Below are positions 1-8,320 of a stretch of DNA of 64,000 bases, one piece after another (the stretch's first letter is position 1; every line of letters begins with the position of its first letter). Both the position numbers and the translations under genes were made by a program. The stretch is taken from NCBI GenBank assembly GCA_023418925.1, contig JAEZYS010000014.1, positions 36,637 to 100,636 on the forward strand, in the 5' to 3' direction. This DNA comes from Bacillota bacterium. Lineage in GTDB: Bacteria; Bacillota; Clostridia; Oscillospirales; Ruminococcaceae. Under the pieces are notes generated by a model. The model had not been told where the DNA came from, did no database searches, and saw only the letters and a program-made list of their open reading frames with translations.

Positions 1-656
1 CCTCCCTTGTGCCGATTGTTACAGAAGAAAAATATTGTGCTGACATGATGGGACTTTCTCTAAAAAATGTTACACTAACACTGAAAAATCAGACGACTGG
101 TAAGCAGATTTATTCTGAACTCGGTGAAATGCTTTTCACACATTTTGGCGTTTCAGGCCCTCTTGTTCTCAGTGCTTCAAGTCAGATAAAAAGCCTTGAC
201 AAAAACAAATATATATTTGAAATAGATTTAAAGCCTGCACTTGATGAAAAAACTCTTGACGCAAGGCTCCAAAGGGATTTATCTGAAAATTCAAACAAGG
301 ATTTCATAAATTCACTTTCAAAACTTCTCCCGACAAAAATGATACCTGTTGTTGTTAAGCTTTCTGGTATTCCGGGAGAAAAGAAAGTAAATCAGATAAG
401 CAAGCAGGAACGTCAGGCTCTTATGCGGCTGCTTAAAGCTTTTCCGCTTACAGTAAAGGAATTCCGTCCGATTGACGAGGCGATCATTACTTGCGGAGGA
501 GTAAAGACTTCAGAAATATCACCTAAGACTATGGAGTCAAAGCTGGTAAAGGGTCTGTACTTTGCCGGTGAGGTTATTGACGTTGACGGATACACGGGAG
601 GATTTAACCTCCAGATAGCCTTCTGCACCGCTTATACGGCTGCAATCAACATGTAG
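1..656 (+). CDS. BaiN/HI0933-family NAD(P)/FAD-dependent oxidoreductase, C-terminal part
   Basis: The reading frame is already open at the left edge (codons from base 3), so the gene starts outside the window and only the last 218 codons are visible. The visible part contains the family's conserved run from SLVPIVTEEKYC through FGVSGP and the C-terminal FAD-binding segment CGGVKTSEISPKTMESK followed by GLYFAGEVIDVDGYTGGFN and an AFCTAYTA helix. These proteins are soluble flavoproteins (HI0933/BaiN family); their reactions are mostly undefined, and a bile-acid role known for one member should not be assumed here. It ends 15 bases before cmk, in the same orientation, suggesting an operon. Confidence 0.9.
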   Translation, partial: SLVPIVTEEKYCADMMGLSLKNVTLTLKNQTTGKQIYSELGEMLFTHFGVSGPLVLSASSQIKSLDKNKYIFEIDLKPALDEKTLDARLQRDLSENSNKDFINSLSKLLPTKMIPVVVKLSGIPGEKKVNQISKQERQALMRLLKAFPLTVKEFRPIDEAIITCGGVKTSEISPKTMESKLVKGLYFAGEVIDVDGYTGGFNLQIAFCTAYTAAINM

Positions 657-671
657 AAAGAGGATTGTTTT

Positions 672-1340
672 ATGCCTGTAAACATAGCTATAGACGGACC
701 TGCAGGTGCAGGAAAAAGTACAATTGCTAAAGCAGCAGCTCATCATCTTGGATATATATACGTTGACACAGGATCACTGTACAGGGCAATTGCTTATTAC
801 GCTGTAAGCAACAGCATTGATCCCCATAAGTCAGAAGATGTAATTGCTTCACTTGATGGAATAAAACCTGAACTTCGCTTTATTGATAATGTTCAGCACG
901 TCTTTCTCAACGGCAAGGACATTTCCGGGGAAATACGTACAGAGCAGATTTCAATGTTTGCTTCAGTAGTTTCTGCAATCCCTGAGGTCAGACACTTTCT
1001 TTTTGAACTTCAAAGGAAAATAGCAAGGGAAAACAATATCATCATGGACGGCAGAGATATCGGTACTGTCGTACTCCCTGATGCTGACCTTAAGATATTT
1101 CTTACTGCAAGTGCTGAAAAGCGTGCTGAGAGAAGATACAACGAGCTTATTGTAAAGCCTGAACCGCCTGCTTATGAAGAAGTTCTTGAAGATATAAAGC
1201 AAAGGGACTACAACGATATGCACCGTCCAATATCTCCTCTGAAACAGGCTGACGATGCTGTACTTGTTGATACATCAGATTTCACACTTGAACAATCAAT
1301 AACCTTTATACTTAATCTTATAAAGGAAAAGTTATCATAA
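672..1340 (+). CDS. cmk: cytidylate kinase
   Basis: Cytosolic (d)CMP kinase that makes (d)CDP for nucleotide pools. The N-terminus has the P-loop AIDGPAGAGKSTIAK (residues about 5-19) followed by YVDTGSLYRA. MDGRDIGTVVLPDADLKIFLTAS lies mid-protein, and the LID-type arginines are in AEKRAERRYNE. At 222 residues it has the usual length. The start has an AGAGGA ribosome binding site. It sits between a flavoprotein and plsC; cmk-plsC-ispH-S1 is a familiar gene order in clostridia, consistent with cotranscription. Confidence 0.96.
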   Translation: MPVNIAIDGPAGAGKSTIAKAAAHHLGYIYVDTGSLYRAIAYYAVSNSIDPHKSEDVIASLDGIKPELRFIDNVQHVFLNGKDISGEIRTEQISMFASVVSAIPEVRHFLFELQRKIARENNIIMDGRDIGTVVLPDADLKIFLTASAEKRAERRYNELIVKPEPPAYEEVLEDIKQRDYNDMHRPISPLKQADDAVLVDTSDFTLEQSITFILNLIKEKLS

Positions 1341-1367
1341 AAACTATGCAGAAAGGAAATATTGTAG

Positions 1368-1997
1368 ATGAATGCTTTTATCAGATATTCTACCATACTT
1401 GCATACAAGATATTTTACAACTTTCATATAGAGGGAAAAGAAAATATTCCTGAAAATGAGGGCGTTGTTATTGCCTCTAATCACAGAAGCTATGCTGACC
1501 CTGTTCTGCTGACTATGCCTATGAAAAAGCCTGTAAAATATATGGCTAAGGAAGAACTTTTCAAGAATAAAATTTTCGGAGCTTTTATAAAAATGCTTGG
1601 TGCGTTCCCTGTAAAAAGAGGTGCCGGAGATATGAAAGTTATTGATGACTCTATTGCAATTCTAAGTTCAGGCAAAAACCTTGTTATCTTTCCTGAAGGC
1701 ACAAGAGCAAAGGAAAACAAGGTTGGCAAGGGTAAAACAGGAGTTGCATTGATTGCTGCAAAATCAGGAGCAGATGTGCTTCCGATGGGTATTGTGTTTG
1801 AGGGGGAAAAGCTTCATTTCAGAAGCAAACTAACATTAAGAATAGGTAAACTGATTAAATCAGAGGAACTTAAGGCTGATGAGGCAACACCTAAGGAACT
1901 GAAAGCTGTTAAACAAAGAATCATGAGTGCTATCACGGAACTTGTCGAACAGCCTGCAATGCTGCCTGATAAAGAAATGGAGAATAATTTACAATAA
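1368..1997 (+). CDS. plsC: 1-acyl-sn-glycerol-3-phosphate acyltransferase
   Basis: Membrane-associated acyltransferase that makes phosphatidic acid in phospholipid synthesis. It shows the catalytic NHRSYADP block (HX4D, residues about 38-45), GAFPVKRG and the substrate-binding FPEGTRAKEN motif near residue 105. The 209-residue length is typical. The start follows GAAAGGAAATATTGTAG. The stop codon directly abuts the ATG of the ispH-S1 fusion, so translational coupling is likely. Confidence 0.94.
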   Translation: MNAFIRYSTILAYKIFYNFHIEGKENIPENEGVVIASNHRSYADPVLLTMPMKKPVKYMAKEELFKNKIFGAFIKMLGAFPVKRGAGDMKVIDDSIAILSSGKNLVIFPEGTRAKENKVGKGKTGVALIAAKSGADVLPMGIVFEGEKLHFRSKLTLRIGKLIKSEELKADEATPKELKAVKQRIMSAITELVEQPAMLPDKEMENNLQ

Positions 1998-3980
1998 ATG
2001 AGGTATAATATAACCGTTGCTAAAACTGCTGGTTTCTGCTTCGGAGTTAACAGGGCAGTTGAACTTGTTTACAATGAACTGGATGCCAGTAGAAAGACTG
2101 CTACTTTCGGTGAAATTATTCACAATCCGACTGTTGTCAATGATCTGTGTTCAAAAGGAGTTAAAATAATTAACTCTCCTGATGAAATTGATTCTTTGAA
2201 TACAGATTCCATAGTTATACGCTCACACGGAGTCTCAGCTGATATATATGAAAGCCTGAAAGCTAAGGCCATTAAATGTATTGATGGCACTTGTCCGTAT
2301 GTAAAGCGTATTCACAATATTGTTTCAAGTAAGTCTGAACAGGGTTATGATATAGTAATTCTGGGAAATAAAGATCATCCTGAAGTTCAGGGAATAGTCG
2401 GAAATTGCAAAAATTCAGCGATTGTTATTATAAATGATTGTGATTTGTATGATTATTTGAAAAAAATTAATAAAATTGCAAAAAAAAAGGTTGCAATTGT
2501 TGCACAAACAACGTATAATGTATATATGTGGGACAAGTGTATGCAGGCTATTTCTACGTTCTGCGACGACATTGAGGTGTTCAATACAATCTGCAGTGCA
2601 ACTTCAGACAAACAGAATGAGGCAACAGCACTTGCCGATAACTCCGATGTAATGATTATAGTCGGAGGGAAACACAGCTCCAATACTCTCAAGCTCTATG
2701 ATATCTGTAAAAAACATTGCAGCTATTGCTTGCTGGTTCAGGATGCTGATGAGCTTCGCATGTCGGATCTTTCCGGCATAGCCGATAATACCAAAAATAT
2801 AATTAAAGTTGGTATTACTGCCGGGGCTTCAACGCCGGCTTATATAATCAAGGAGGTACAAAACCAAATGAGTGAAATTCTACAGAATATGGACGAGGAC
2901 TTTAACTTTGAGGAGGCTCTTGACGCTTCATTCAAAAGAATATATACCGGTAACAGGGTGAAAGGATACATAACAGCTGTAAACAACACAGAAGCAATTG
3001 TTGATGTTGGTACAAAGCATACAGGTTATGTTTCATTGTCAGAATTAACTGATGACCCTTCTCTCAAACCATCTGATATAGTTAAGGTCGGAGATGAAGT
3101 TGATTTCATCGTTATTAAAATCAATGATGCTGAAGGCATTGTAAATCTTTCAAAGAAAAAAGTTGACGCTATGGTTGGCTTTGATAAGATTGCAAAGGCT
3201 AAGGAAGAAGATGCAATTCTTGAAGGCACTGTAATGAACGTTGTAAAGGGCGGTATTCTCGTTCTTACAAATGGAATCAAGGTATTTATTCCTGCTTCAC
3301 AGTCTACAACACGCAGAGATGAAAAGCTTGACAATCTTCTTAAGAAAACTGTTAAGTTCAAGATCATTGAAGTTAATGAGCAAAGGGGCAAGGCTGTAGG
3401 TTCTATCAAGGCTGTTCTTAATGCTGAAAGAGATTCTGCTAAGAACAAGTTTTGGGATAACGTTGAAGTTGGTCAGAAATTCAAGGGTGAAGTTAAGTCA
3501 ATCACTAATTACGGTGCTTTTGTTGATCTCGGTGGTATTGATGGAATGATCCATATTTCTGAACTTAGCTGGAACAGAATCAAGCACCCATCAGAAGTTG
3601 TTTCTGTAGGTGATGTTGTTGAAGTTTACGTTAAGGAGCTTGACAAGGACGCTAATAGAATTTCTCTCGGATACAAGAAGGATGAAGATAATCCTTGGAC
3701 AAAGTTCCAGAGCAGCTGCAGTGTAGGCGATGTTGTTAAGGCAAAAATCGTTTCTATCACACCTTTCGGTGCTTTCGGACAGATTATGCCTGGTATTGAT
3801 GGCTTAATTCACATTTCACAGATTGCTGACAAGAGAGTTACAAACGTTAAGGATGTACTATCAATCGGTGATGAAGTTGAAGCTAAGATTACTGAAATTG
3901 ACGCTGACAAGAAGAGAATCAGCATGTCAATCAGAGCATTAAGCGAAGGTTCTGACGAAGCTTCTGCAGATGCTGAATAA
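1998..3980 (+). CDS. ispH: 4-hydroxy-3-methylbut-2-enyl diphosphate reductase fused to ribosomal protein S1
   Basis: Two-function fusion. Residues about 1-285 are IspH, the last enzyme of the MEP isoprenoid pathway, with the three [4Fe-4S] cysteines visible in AGFCFGVN (Cys14), DGTCPYV (about 99) and NTICSATSD (about 198). Residues about 312-650 carry four S1 RNA-binding repeats (starting near 317, 403, 487 and 574), the third and fourth being the canonical YGAFVDLGGIDGMIHISEL type. IspH-S1 fusions are known in clostridia. It directly follows plsC with no gap. A perfect internal ribosome binding site and in-frame ATG at the domain junction could also yield a free S1 protein. Two terminators follow. 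Confidence 0.96.
   Translation: MRYNITVAKTAGFCFGVNRAVELVYNELDASRKTATFGEIIHNPTVVNDLCSKGVKIINSPDEIDSLNTDSIVIRSHGVSADIYESLKAKAIKCIDGTCPYVKRIHNIVSSKSEQGYDIVILGNKDHPEVQGIVGNCKNSAIVIINDCDLYDYLKKINKIAKKKVAIVAQTTYNVYMWDKCMQAISTFCDDIEVFNTICSATSDKQNEATALADNSDVMIIVGGKHSSNTLKLYDICKKHCSYCLLVQDADELRMSDLSGIADNTKNIIKVGITAGASTPAYIIKEVQNQMSEILQNMDEDFNFEEALDASFKRIYTGNRVKGYITAVNNTEAIVDVGTKHTGYVSLSELTDDPSLKPSDIVKVGDEVDFIVIKINDAEGIVNLSKKKVDAMVGFDKIAKAKEEDAILEGTVMNVVKGGILVLTNGIKVFIPASQSTTRRDEKLDNLLKKTVKFKIIEVNEQRGKAVGSIKAVLNAERDSAKNKFWDNVEVGQKFKGEVKSITNYGAFVDLGGIDGMIHISELSWNRIKHPSEVVSVGDVVEVYVKELDKDANRISLGYKKDEDNPWTKFQSSCSVGDVVKAKIVSITPFGAFGQIMPGIDGLIHISQIADKRVTNVKDVLSIGDEVEAKITEIDADKKRISMSIRALSEGSDEASADAE
2850..2870 (+). 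promoter_or_regulatory. internal Shine-Dalgarno and in-frame ATG at the IspH/S1 junction
   Basis: AAGGAGGT at 2850-2857 is followed after ten bases by an in-frame ATG at 2868. Translation from it would give a 370-residue protein starting MSEILQNMDEDF and holding all four S1 repeats without IspH. The motif matches the strongest ribosome binding sites elsewhere in the window. Confidence 0.7.
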
Positions 3981-3998
3981 TAATCAAATATAGATTTT

Positions 3999-4026
3999 AC
4001 CCCTTGAATCTTTCAATTCAAGGGGT
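3999..4026 (+). terminator. rho-independent terminator after the ispH-S1 fusion
   Basis: Perfect 11-bp stem ACCCCTTGAAT / ATTCAAGGGGT with a 6-base loop, followed by ATTTTAAT. Confidence 0.85.
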
Positions 4027-4042
4027 ATTTTAATATGAAAAA

Positions 4043-4070
4043 ACTCTCACGGCTTAAGCATGGTGAGAGT
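4043..4070. terminator. second, bidirectional terminator between converging operons
   Basis: ACTCTCAC / GTGAGAGT stem with a run of A upstream and of T downstream, so it can serve both the plus-strand ispH operon and the minus-strand allose operon ending at 4107. Confidence 0.85.
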
Positions 4071-4106
4071 TTTTTCTATATATTTTTAAGGGAAAACAAA
4101 ATAGAA

Positions 4107-4763
4107 TTATTTATCTCCGAAAACAGCCTTGTAGTCAGCCTGGAACTTAGCTATACCCTGGTCTGTAAGCGGATGCTTAATCATCTGTGCTATTACTGAA
4201 TATGGTACAGTTGCAATATCAGCTCCTGCAAGAGCGCAGTCTGTAACATGGATAGGATTACGTACAGATGCAGCAATTATTTCTGAACTTATGCCGTATA
4301 TCTTGAAGATTTCTGAAATAGTTCTGATAAGGTCAATTCCAGGGAAACTTATATCATCAAGTCTGCCCAGAAATGGTGATACATAAGTTGCTCCTGCCCT
4401 TGCAGCAAGCAATGCCTGGTTTGCAGAGAAAACTAAAGTTACATTGGTCTTGATACCCTCAGAGGAAAGAACCTTAACAGCCTTCAGACCTTCTTCAGTC
4501 ATAGGAATTTTTACAATCATATTCTTATGGATTGCAGCAATTTCCCTGCCCTCTTTGATCATATCCTCAGCGTTGACAGTTGTAGCCTTGACTTCCCCGC
4601 TGATAGGTCCGTCTACTATTGAAGTAATCTCACGGATAACCTCAACAAAATCCCTGCCTTCTTTTGCAATAAGGGATGGATTTGTTGTTACACCACAAAT
4701 AACTCCCATGTCATTTGCCTTTTTAATATCATCAACATTAGCAGTATCTATAAAAAACTTCAT
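4107..4763 (-). CDS. fsa: fructose-6-phosphate aldolase / transaldolase (TalC-like)
   Basis: Class I aldolase of the small transaldolase family: MKFFIDTANVDDIKKA at the N-terminus, GVTTNPSLIAKEG, the Schiff-base lysine in MIVKIPMTEEG, then TNVTLVFSANQALLAARAGA and SPFLGRLDD. Family members split fructose-6-phosphate or carry out transaldolation; the sequence alone does not decide which. The start at 4763 is chosen because GGAG lies 8 bases upstream and MKFFIDTA is the family N-terminus; a longer ATG start would overlap the ribosome binding site. As last gene of the allose operon it can take the fructose-6-phosphate formed by AlsE onward. Confidence 0.92.
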   Translation of the reverse strand: MKFFIDTANVDDIKKANDMGVICGVTTNPSLIAKEGRDFVEVIREITSIVDGPISGEVKATTVNAEDMIKEGREIAAIHKNMIVKIPMTEEGLKAVKVLSSEGIKTNVTLVFSANQALLAARAGATYVSPFLGRLDDISFPGIDLIRTISEIFKIYGISSEIIAASVRNPIHVTDCALAGADIATVPYSVIAQMIKHPLTDQGIAKFQADYKAVFGDK

Positions 4764-4796
4764 AATAATCTCCATTCTATTTTCAATTTAAAAATC

Positions 4797-4860
4797 AAAA
4801 ATTCTGCTTTTGTATTTGCAGAAAGGAATAAATAGCTGGTGAAAAATATTTTTCACGCTA
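4797..4860 (+). repeat. dispersed double-hairpin repeat, copy 1
   Basis: Between talC and the ROK kinase lie two consecutive hairpins, TTCTGC...GCAGAA and GTGAAAAATATTTTTCAC, joined by GGAATAAATAGCTG. The same arrangement with the same linker occurs in inverse orientation at 18507-18567, with about four in five bases matching over about 60 positions by eye. Confidence 0.65.
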
Positions 4861-5802
4861 TTATCTTCTTATATTAATTTTACCGCTGGCAGCAATAAGT
4901 GAACCCGTTGGAACTGCACCATCCAAAAGCATGCTACCGACAATTACATACCTGTTTTTATTTGCGGTAAATGCGTATAAATCAGTAAATTTCTGTATAC
5001 GGGAGAAAAGTATATTTCCCATTTTGGCAACTCCGCCGCCAATAACAATTCTTGTTACACCTGTGATTGCAAGAACATTTACTAGACCTATAGAAAAAGT
5101 CTTTGCTATTCTGTCAAGCTCTTCATTGCAAAATAAATCTCCATACCTGACACCCTCAGCAAGCATACGGCAATTTATTCTGCCATTCATTGCTGAAAGA
5201 AACACACTTTTACTTGCATAATCATTACTATTTAGTCTGTTTTCTATACTTTTTCCTGAACAGATTAGTTCAAGTCTAGTCATTTCACCTGGCTTACCGG
5301 AAGTCAAGTCAGGAACCAAAGTATTTCCCAGGTAAGCTGCTCCATATCCCGAACCGTCAAAGTAGTTTCCATCAAAGTAAAGACCTCCGCCTATACCTGT
5401 ACCTATATTTGTGTAAAATAGTCTGTCTGAGCCTTTTCCTGCTCCGCAGAAAAGCTCTCCTATGCCACCGGCAACAGTATCATTTATAACGGTTGTTTTA
5501 ATCTTGAACTTATCCTCAAACCAACTTTTTAGTTCAAAGTTCTCCCATCCATCAATCTGAAGTGAACATAGTACCTTTCCTGTTGCTGTTTCAAGAGGAC
5601 CACCAAAGCCTACACCGATACCATCAATTTTTTCACTTTCAAGTATGACTTTGATTTTATCTTCTATCCAAAGAAGAATATCTTTTGCTGTAAATTCAGG
5701 TGTAAGAACTACACATTCAGAACTTATTATTTTACCGTCAGCGGTACCAATTGCAATCTGTTGCTTTGTTCCACCTATTTCTACGGCAATATACTTATTC
5801 AT
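4861..5802 (-). CDS. ROK-family sugar kinase-like protein without the usual zinc motif
   Basis: ROK proteins are cytosolic sugar kinases or regulators. The ATP-binding start AVEIGGTKQQIAIG, GVGFGGPLE, the catalytic-region VINDTVAGGIGE and NIGTGIGGGLYFDG are visible. The zinc site (GHxxx...CxCGxxGCxE) present in the neighbouring AlsK is missing and replaced by a segment containing LGNTLVPDLTSGKPGE. The start at 5802 is inferred because MNKYIAVEIGG is the natural N-terminus; its ATG overlaps the end of rpiB by 8 bases, implying coupled translation. It may phosphorylate allose, a related hexose, or another sugar; no substrate can be read from sequence. Confidence 0.85.
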   Translation of the reverse strand: MNKYIAVEIGGTKQQIAIGTADGKIISSECVVLTPEFTAKDILLWIEDKIKVILESEKIDGIGVGFGGPLETATGKVLCSLQIDGWENFELKSWFEDKFKIKTTVINDTVAGGIGELFCGAGKGSDRLFYTNIGTGIGGGLYFDGNYFDGSGYGAAYLGNTLVPDLTSGKPGEMTRLELICSGKSIENRLNSNDYASKSVFLSAMNGRINCRMLAEGVRYGDLFCNEELDRIAKTFSIGLVNVLAITGVTRIVIGGGVAKMGNILFSRIQKFTDLYAFTANKNRYVIVGSMLLDGAVPTGSLIAASGKINIRR

Positions 5803-6259
5803 GCCACTCTGATCCGTATTTCTTTTCAATATCATGAATAGTTTGTACACGTTCTGCATGGCGCCCGCCTTCAAATTTTGCCGAGAAGAACTCATCCACA
5901 ATCATTTTAGCAGTTTCTGAACCGATTACTCTTGCACCCATTGCAATGATATTTGCATTGTTATGTTGTACAGTCAGTCTTGCTGTATATGGCTCACTGC
6001 ATACAGCTGCTCTGATTCCAGGAACCTTGTTAGCTGCAAGTGAAATTCCTACACCTGTTCCGCAGATAAGAATACCCTTGTCAATTTCGCCACGCATAAG
6101 TGCTTCTGCAACCTTAAGACCATATTCAGGATAGTTTACTCTTACATTCGGATCATGTGTTCCAAAATCTATACATTCATATCCCTTTTCCTTAACATGT
6201 TCCATAATAATATTTTTAAGTTCGATTGCAACATGGTCACATCCAAATCCAACCTTCAT
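5795..6259 (-). CDS. rpiB: ribose-5-phosphate / allose-6-phosphate isomerase B
   Basis: RpiB/LacAB-family aldose-ketose isomerase. Visible marks are GFGCDHVAIELKN (Asp and His of the active site), the catalytic cysteine in ILICGTGVGISLAANK, HNNANIIAMGARVIG and the C-terminal FEGGRHAERVQ. E. coli RpiB interconverts allose-6-phosphate and allulose-6-phosphate besides ribose-5-phosphate, and its gene lies beside alsRBACEK, the same company as here. The start at 6259 has AAAGGA nine bases upstream; the ATG at 6268 lies too close to it. Confidence 0.94.
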   Translation of the reverse strand: MKVGFGCDHVAIELKNIIMEHVKEKGYECIDFGTHDPNVRVNYPEYGLKVAEALMRGEIDKGILICGTGVGISLAANKVPGIRAAVCSEPYTARLTVQHNNANIIAMGARVIGSETAKMIVDEFFSAKFEGGRHAERVQTIHDIEKKYGSEWHE

Positions 6260-6293
6260 TATTTTCATTCCTTTCAGAAAATATCTATATAAA

Positions 6294-6319
6294 TGGCTGC
6301 GGCAGAATTACCGCAGCCA
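6294..6319 (-). terminator. intra-operon hairpin behind alsB (attenuator or mRNA stabiliser)
   Basis: Perfect 9-bp stem TGGCTGCGG / CCGCAGCCA with an 8-base loop between the binding-protein gene and rpiB, followed only by a weak T stretch. Such hairpins commonly keep binding-protein mRNA more abundant than downstream genes. Confidence 0.6.
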
Positions 6320-6332
6320 TAATAACTATTGC

Positions 6333-7352
6333 TTATTTCTTAAATTCTGCTACGTTATCAGTTGTTACAAGTACTGAATCAACAGGTGTCTTTTCAGGGA
6401 ATGTTCCAACTTCACCCTTGTTACCGCTCTTTACTGCATCAACGAGAAGCTTTAAGCTTGTTGCGCCGATGTTTGCAGGGTCCTGAGCAACTGTTGCACT
6501 GAGCTTGCCATCTGAAATAGATGTGATTGCTTCAGAGTCGCCGTCTGTACCAACAACGAGGATTTCACCAACCTTGTCAGCGTTTATAACTGCCTGAACT
6601 ACACCAAGAGCCATACCGTCGTTTGCACAGTAAATGCCCTTAAGGTCAGGATTCTGCTGGATTAATGTTGTTGCGATATCAAGAGCCTTCTGTCTGTCCC
6701 AATCAGCTGCCTGGCTGCTTACGATATTAAGTCCGCCGTCTTCAAAAGCTTTTCTTGCTCCCTGGATTCTGTCTTCTGATGACTGATTGCCTGACTTACC
6801 TTCGATAAGAGCTACCTTTGAACCTGCTTCAACTTTATCAACGATGAACTGAGCACCCTTGTTACCTACTGCAACGTTATCTGTTGCAACGAAACCTACA
6901 CATGCGCCGCCCTGGTTAGCAAGTTCCTGAGCATCGAACATCTCATCGATATCAACGATTGTAATTCCATTCTTTGTAGCCTGTCCTACACCTGGAAGAA
7001 GGTTTACAGATGATAAAGGAGCAATTGCAATACCCTTATATCCCTTTGAAATACAGCTTTCAAGAATTGTAAGCTGACCTTCGAGGTCATCTTCACTCTG
7101 TGCTGAATAAATATCAACCTTAATGCCCTGTGCTGCGGCTTCCTTTTCAACGCCTTCCCACATTCTTACCCAGAAGTCTGTTGCCTGAGTTTTAAGAATT
7201 ACTGCGTAATCTGCCTTTTCATTAGATGCTACTGTTGTTGTTGCATCAGGTTTAGCTGTTTCTGTTGTAGCTCCACCTTTGCTGGAAGAACATCCTGCAA
7301 GACCAAGAGCCATAGAAAGTGATAAAATAGTTGCTAAAATTTTCTTTTTCAT
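6333..7352 (-). CDS. alsB: sugar ABC transporter substrate-binding lipoprotein (AlsB/RbsB type)
   Basis: Extracellular lipoprotein that captures the sugar for the AlsAC importer. It has a signal peptide with lipobox LGLAGCSS (Cys about 21), a Ser/Thr-rich linker, then a type I periplasmic-binding fold starting YAVILKTQATDFWVRM and containing IAIAPLSS, GIYCANDGMALGVVQA and VVGTDGDSEAITSI. The start at 7352 is set by AGGAAGAGG upstream and by the signal peptide. Unlike many such operons the binding protein is fifth, after the ATPase, permease, epimerase and kinase. Allose is inferred from neighbours; ribose or allulose are alternatives. Confidence 0.9.
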   Translation of the reverse strand: MKKKILATILSLSMALGLAGCSSSKGGATTETAKPDATTTVASNEKADYAVILKTQATDFWVRMWEGVEKEAAAQGIKVDIYSAQSEDDLEGQLTILESCISKGYKGIAIAPLSSVNLLPGVGQATKNGITIVDIDEMFDAQELANQGGACVGFVATDNVAVGNKGAQFIVDKVEAGSKVALIEGKSGNQSSEDRIQGARKAFEDGGLNIVSSQAADWDRQKALDIATTLIQQNPDLKGIYCANDGMALGVVQAVINADKVGEILVVGTDGDSEAITSISDGKLSATVAQDPANIGATSLKLLVDAVKSGNKGEVGTFPEKTPVDSVLVTTDNVAEFKK

Positions 7353-7409
7353 AATAATATACCTCTTCCTTATATTTTCTGAACTGCACACTTTGCAGTT
7401 ACAAACTAA

Positions 7410-8309
7410 TTAGAAATTTGCATATGAAGAATATGCACCGCCTATAACCCCGCCTGTCTGAGTATGTTCAGGAAAAACAAATTCTATGTTCTCTGATGGC
7501 AATGGATGTCTTGTTCTGTGTTTTATCTGTTTAATCAGTCTTTCCATAGGGAAATCCTTCATAATCATTACACCGCCGCCCATAATTACATAATCAGGAT
7601 CAAGAATTGTTATTTCTGTACTTATTGGAATTGCAAGAGTATCAATAAAGTTCTGTATTTCCGGATGATTACTGTGCTTTGTGAATACATCTGAAATGTT
7701 TGTATCAGGGAAATGTTCAGCACATATTCTCTGTAAATGCATTCCTGAACATCTTGCCTCACAGCAACCTTCATTTCCACATGTGCATGAGTCTGTCAGA
7801 CCGTAAAAAGGGATATGTCCGAGTTCACCTGCTACTCCATTTTTGCCTACATGAAGACTTCCGTTAATATATATAGCATTTCCAAAACCAGTTCCAAGAT
7901 ACATTCCTATAATAGTTTTATCACCTTCCGGGTCAAGATTATATTTCTTGATATCATTTATCAGGAGATAGTTTACATCTCTGTCAACATAAACCGGAAT
8001 ATCAAGATCCTTCTGAAGCAAGTGTCCAAGATCCATATTTTCAAGTCCTTTTAGGTTAGGAGTTGAATATACAAAACTCTTGTCCTTACTTACCATTGAC
8101 GGAACTCCAACAGAGATTGCAAGCACCTTATCTTCCAACTTATACTTTTTTATATATGCTCTGATTTCGTCAGTAAGATTTTCAACTGCTCCATCTCCGA
8201 AAAACATTGAACTTGATTTCTTTTCAAAATGCTCAAGTCCCCCATCGGGTGAAACATAACCCATTCTGATATTTGTTCCACCTATATCTATACCTATAAT
8301 TTCTTTCAT
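7410..8309 (-). CDS. alsK: D-allose kinase (ROK family)
   Basis: ROK kinase with GIDIGGTNIRMGYV at the N-terminus, GMYLGTGFGNAIYING, and a complete zinc site from GELGHIPFYG through CTCGNEGCCEARCSG. Length is about 299 residues. The start at 8309 is preferred over an upstream TTG because GAAGGTAGG sits just ahead; it lies 11 bases after the alsE stop. With alsE, rpiB and the alsABC importer next door, allose phosphorylation to allose-6-phosphate is the likely role, though the substrate is inferred from context. Confidence 0.88.
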   Translation of the reverse strand: MKEIIGIDIGGTNIRMGYVSPDGGLEHFEKKSSSMFFGDGAVENLTDEIRAYIKKYKLEDKVLAISVGVPSMVSKDKSFVYSTPNLKGLENMDLGHLLQKDLDIPVYVDRDVNYLLINDIKKYNLDPEGDKTIIGMYLGTGFGNAIYINGSLHVGKNGVAGELGHIPFYGLTDSCTCGNEGCCEARCSGMHLQRICAEHFPDTNISDVFTKHSNHPEIQNFIDTLAIPISTEITILDPDYVIMGGGVMIMKDFPMERLIKQIKHRTRHPLPSENIEFVFPEHTQTGGVIGGAYSSYANF

Positions 8310-8320
8310 GGGACCTACCT

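Noticed and set aside
3026..3448. Long minus-strand frame opposite the S1 domains
   Set aside because: It lies entirely within a conserved plus-strand coding region, has no ribosome binding site, and its composition is that of an antisense shadow.
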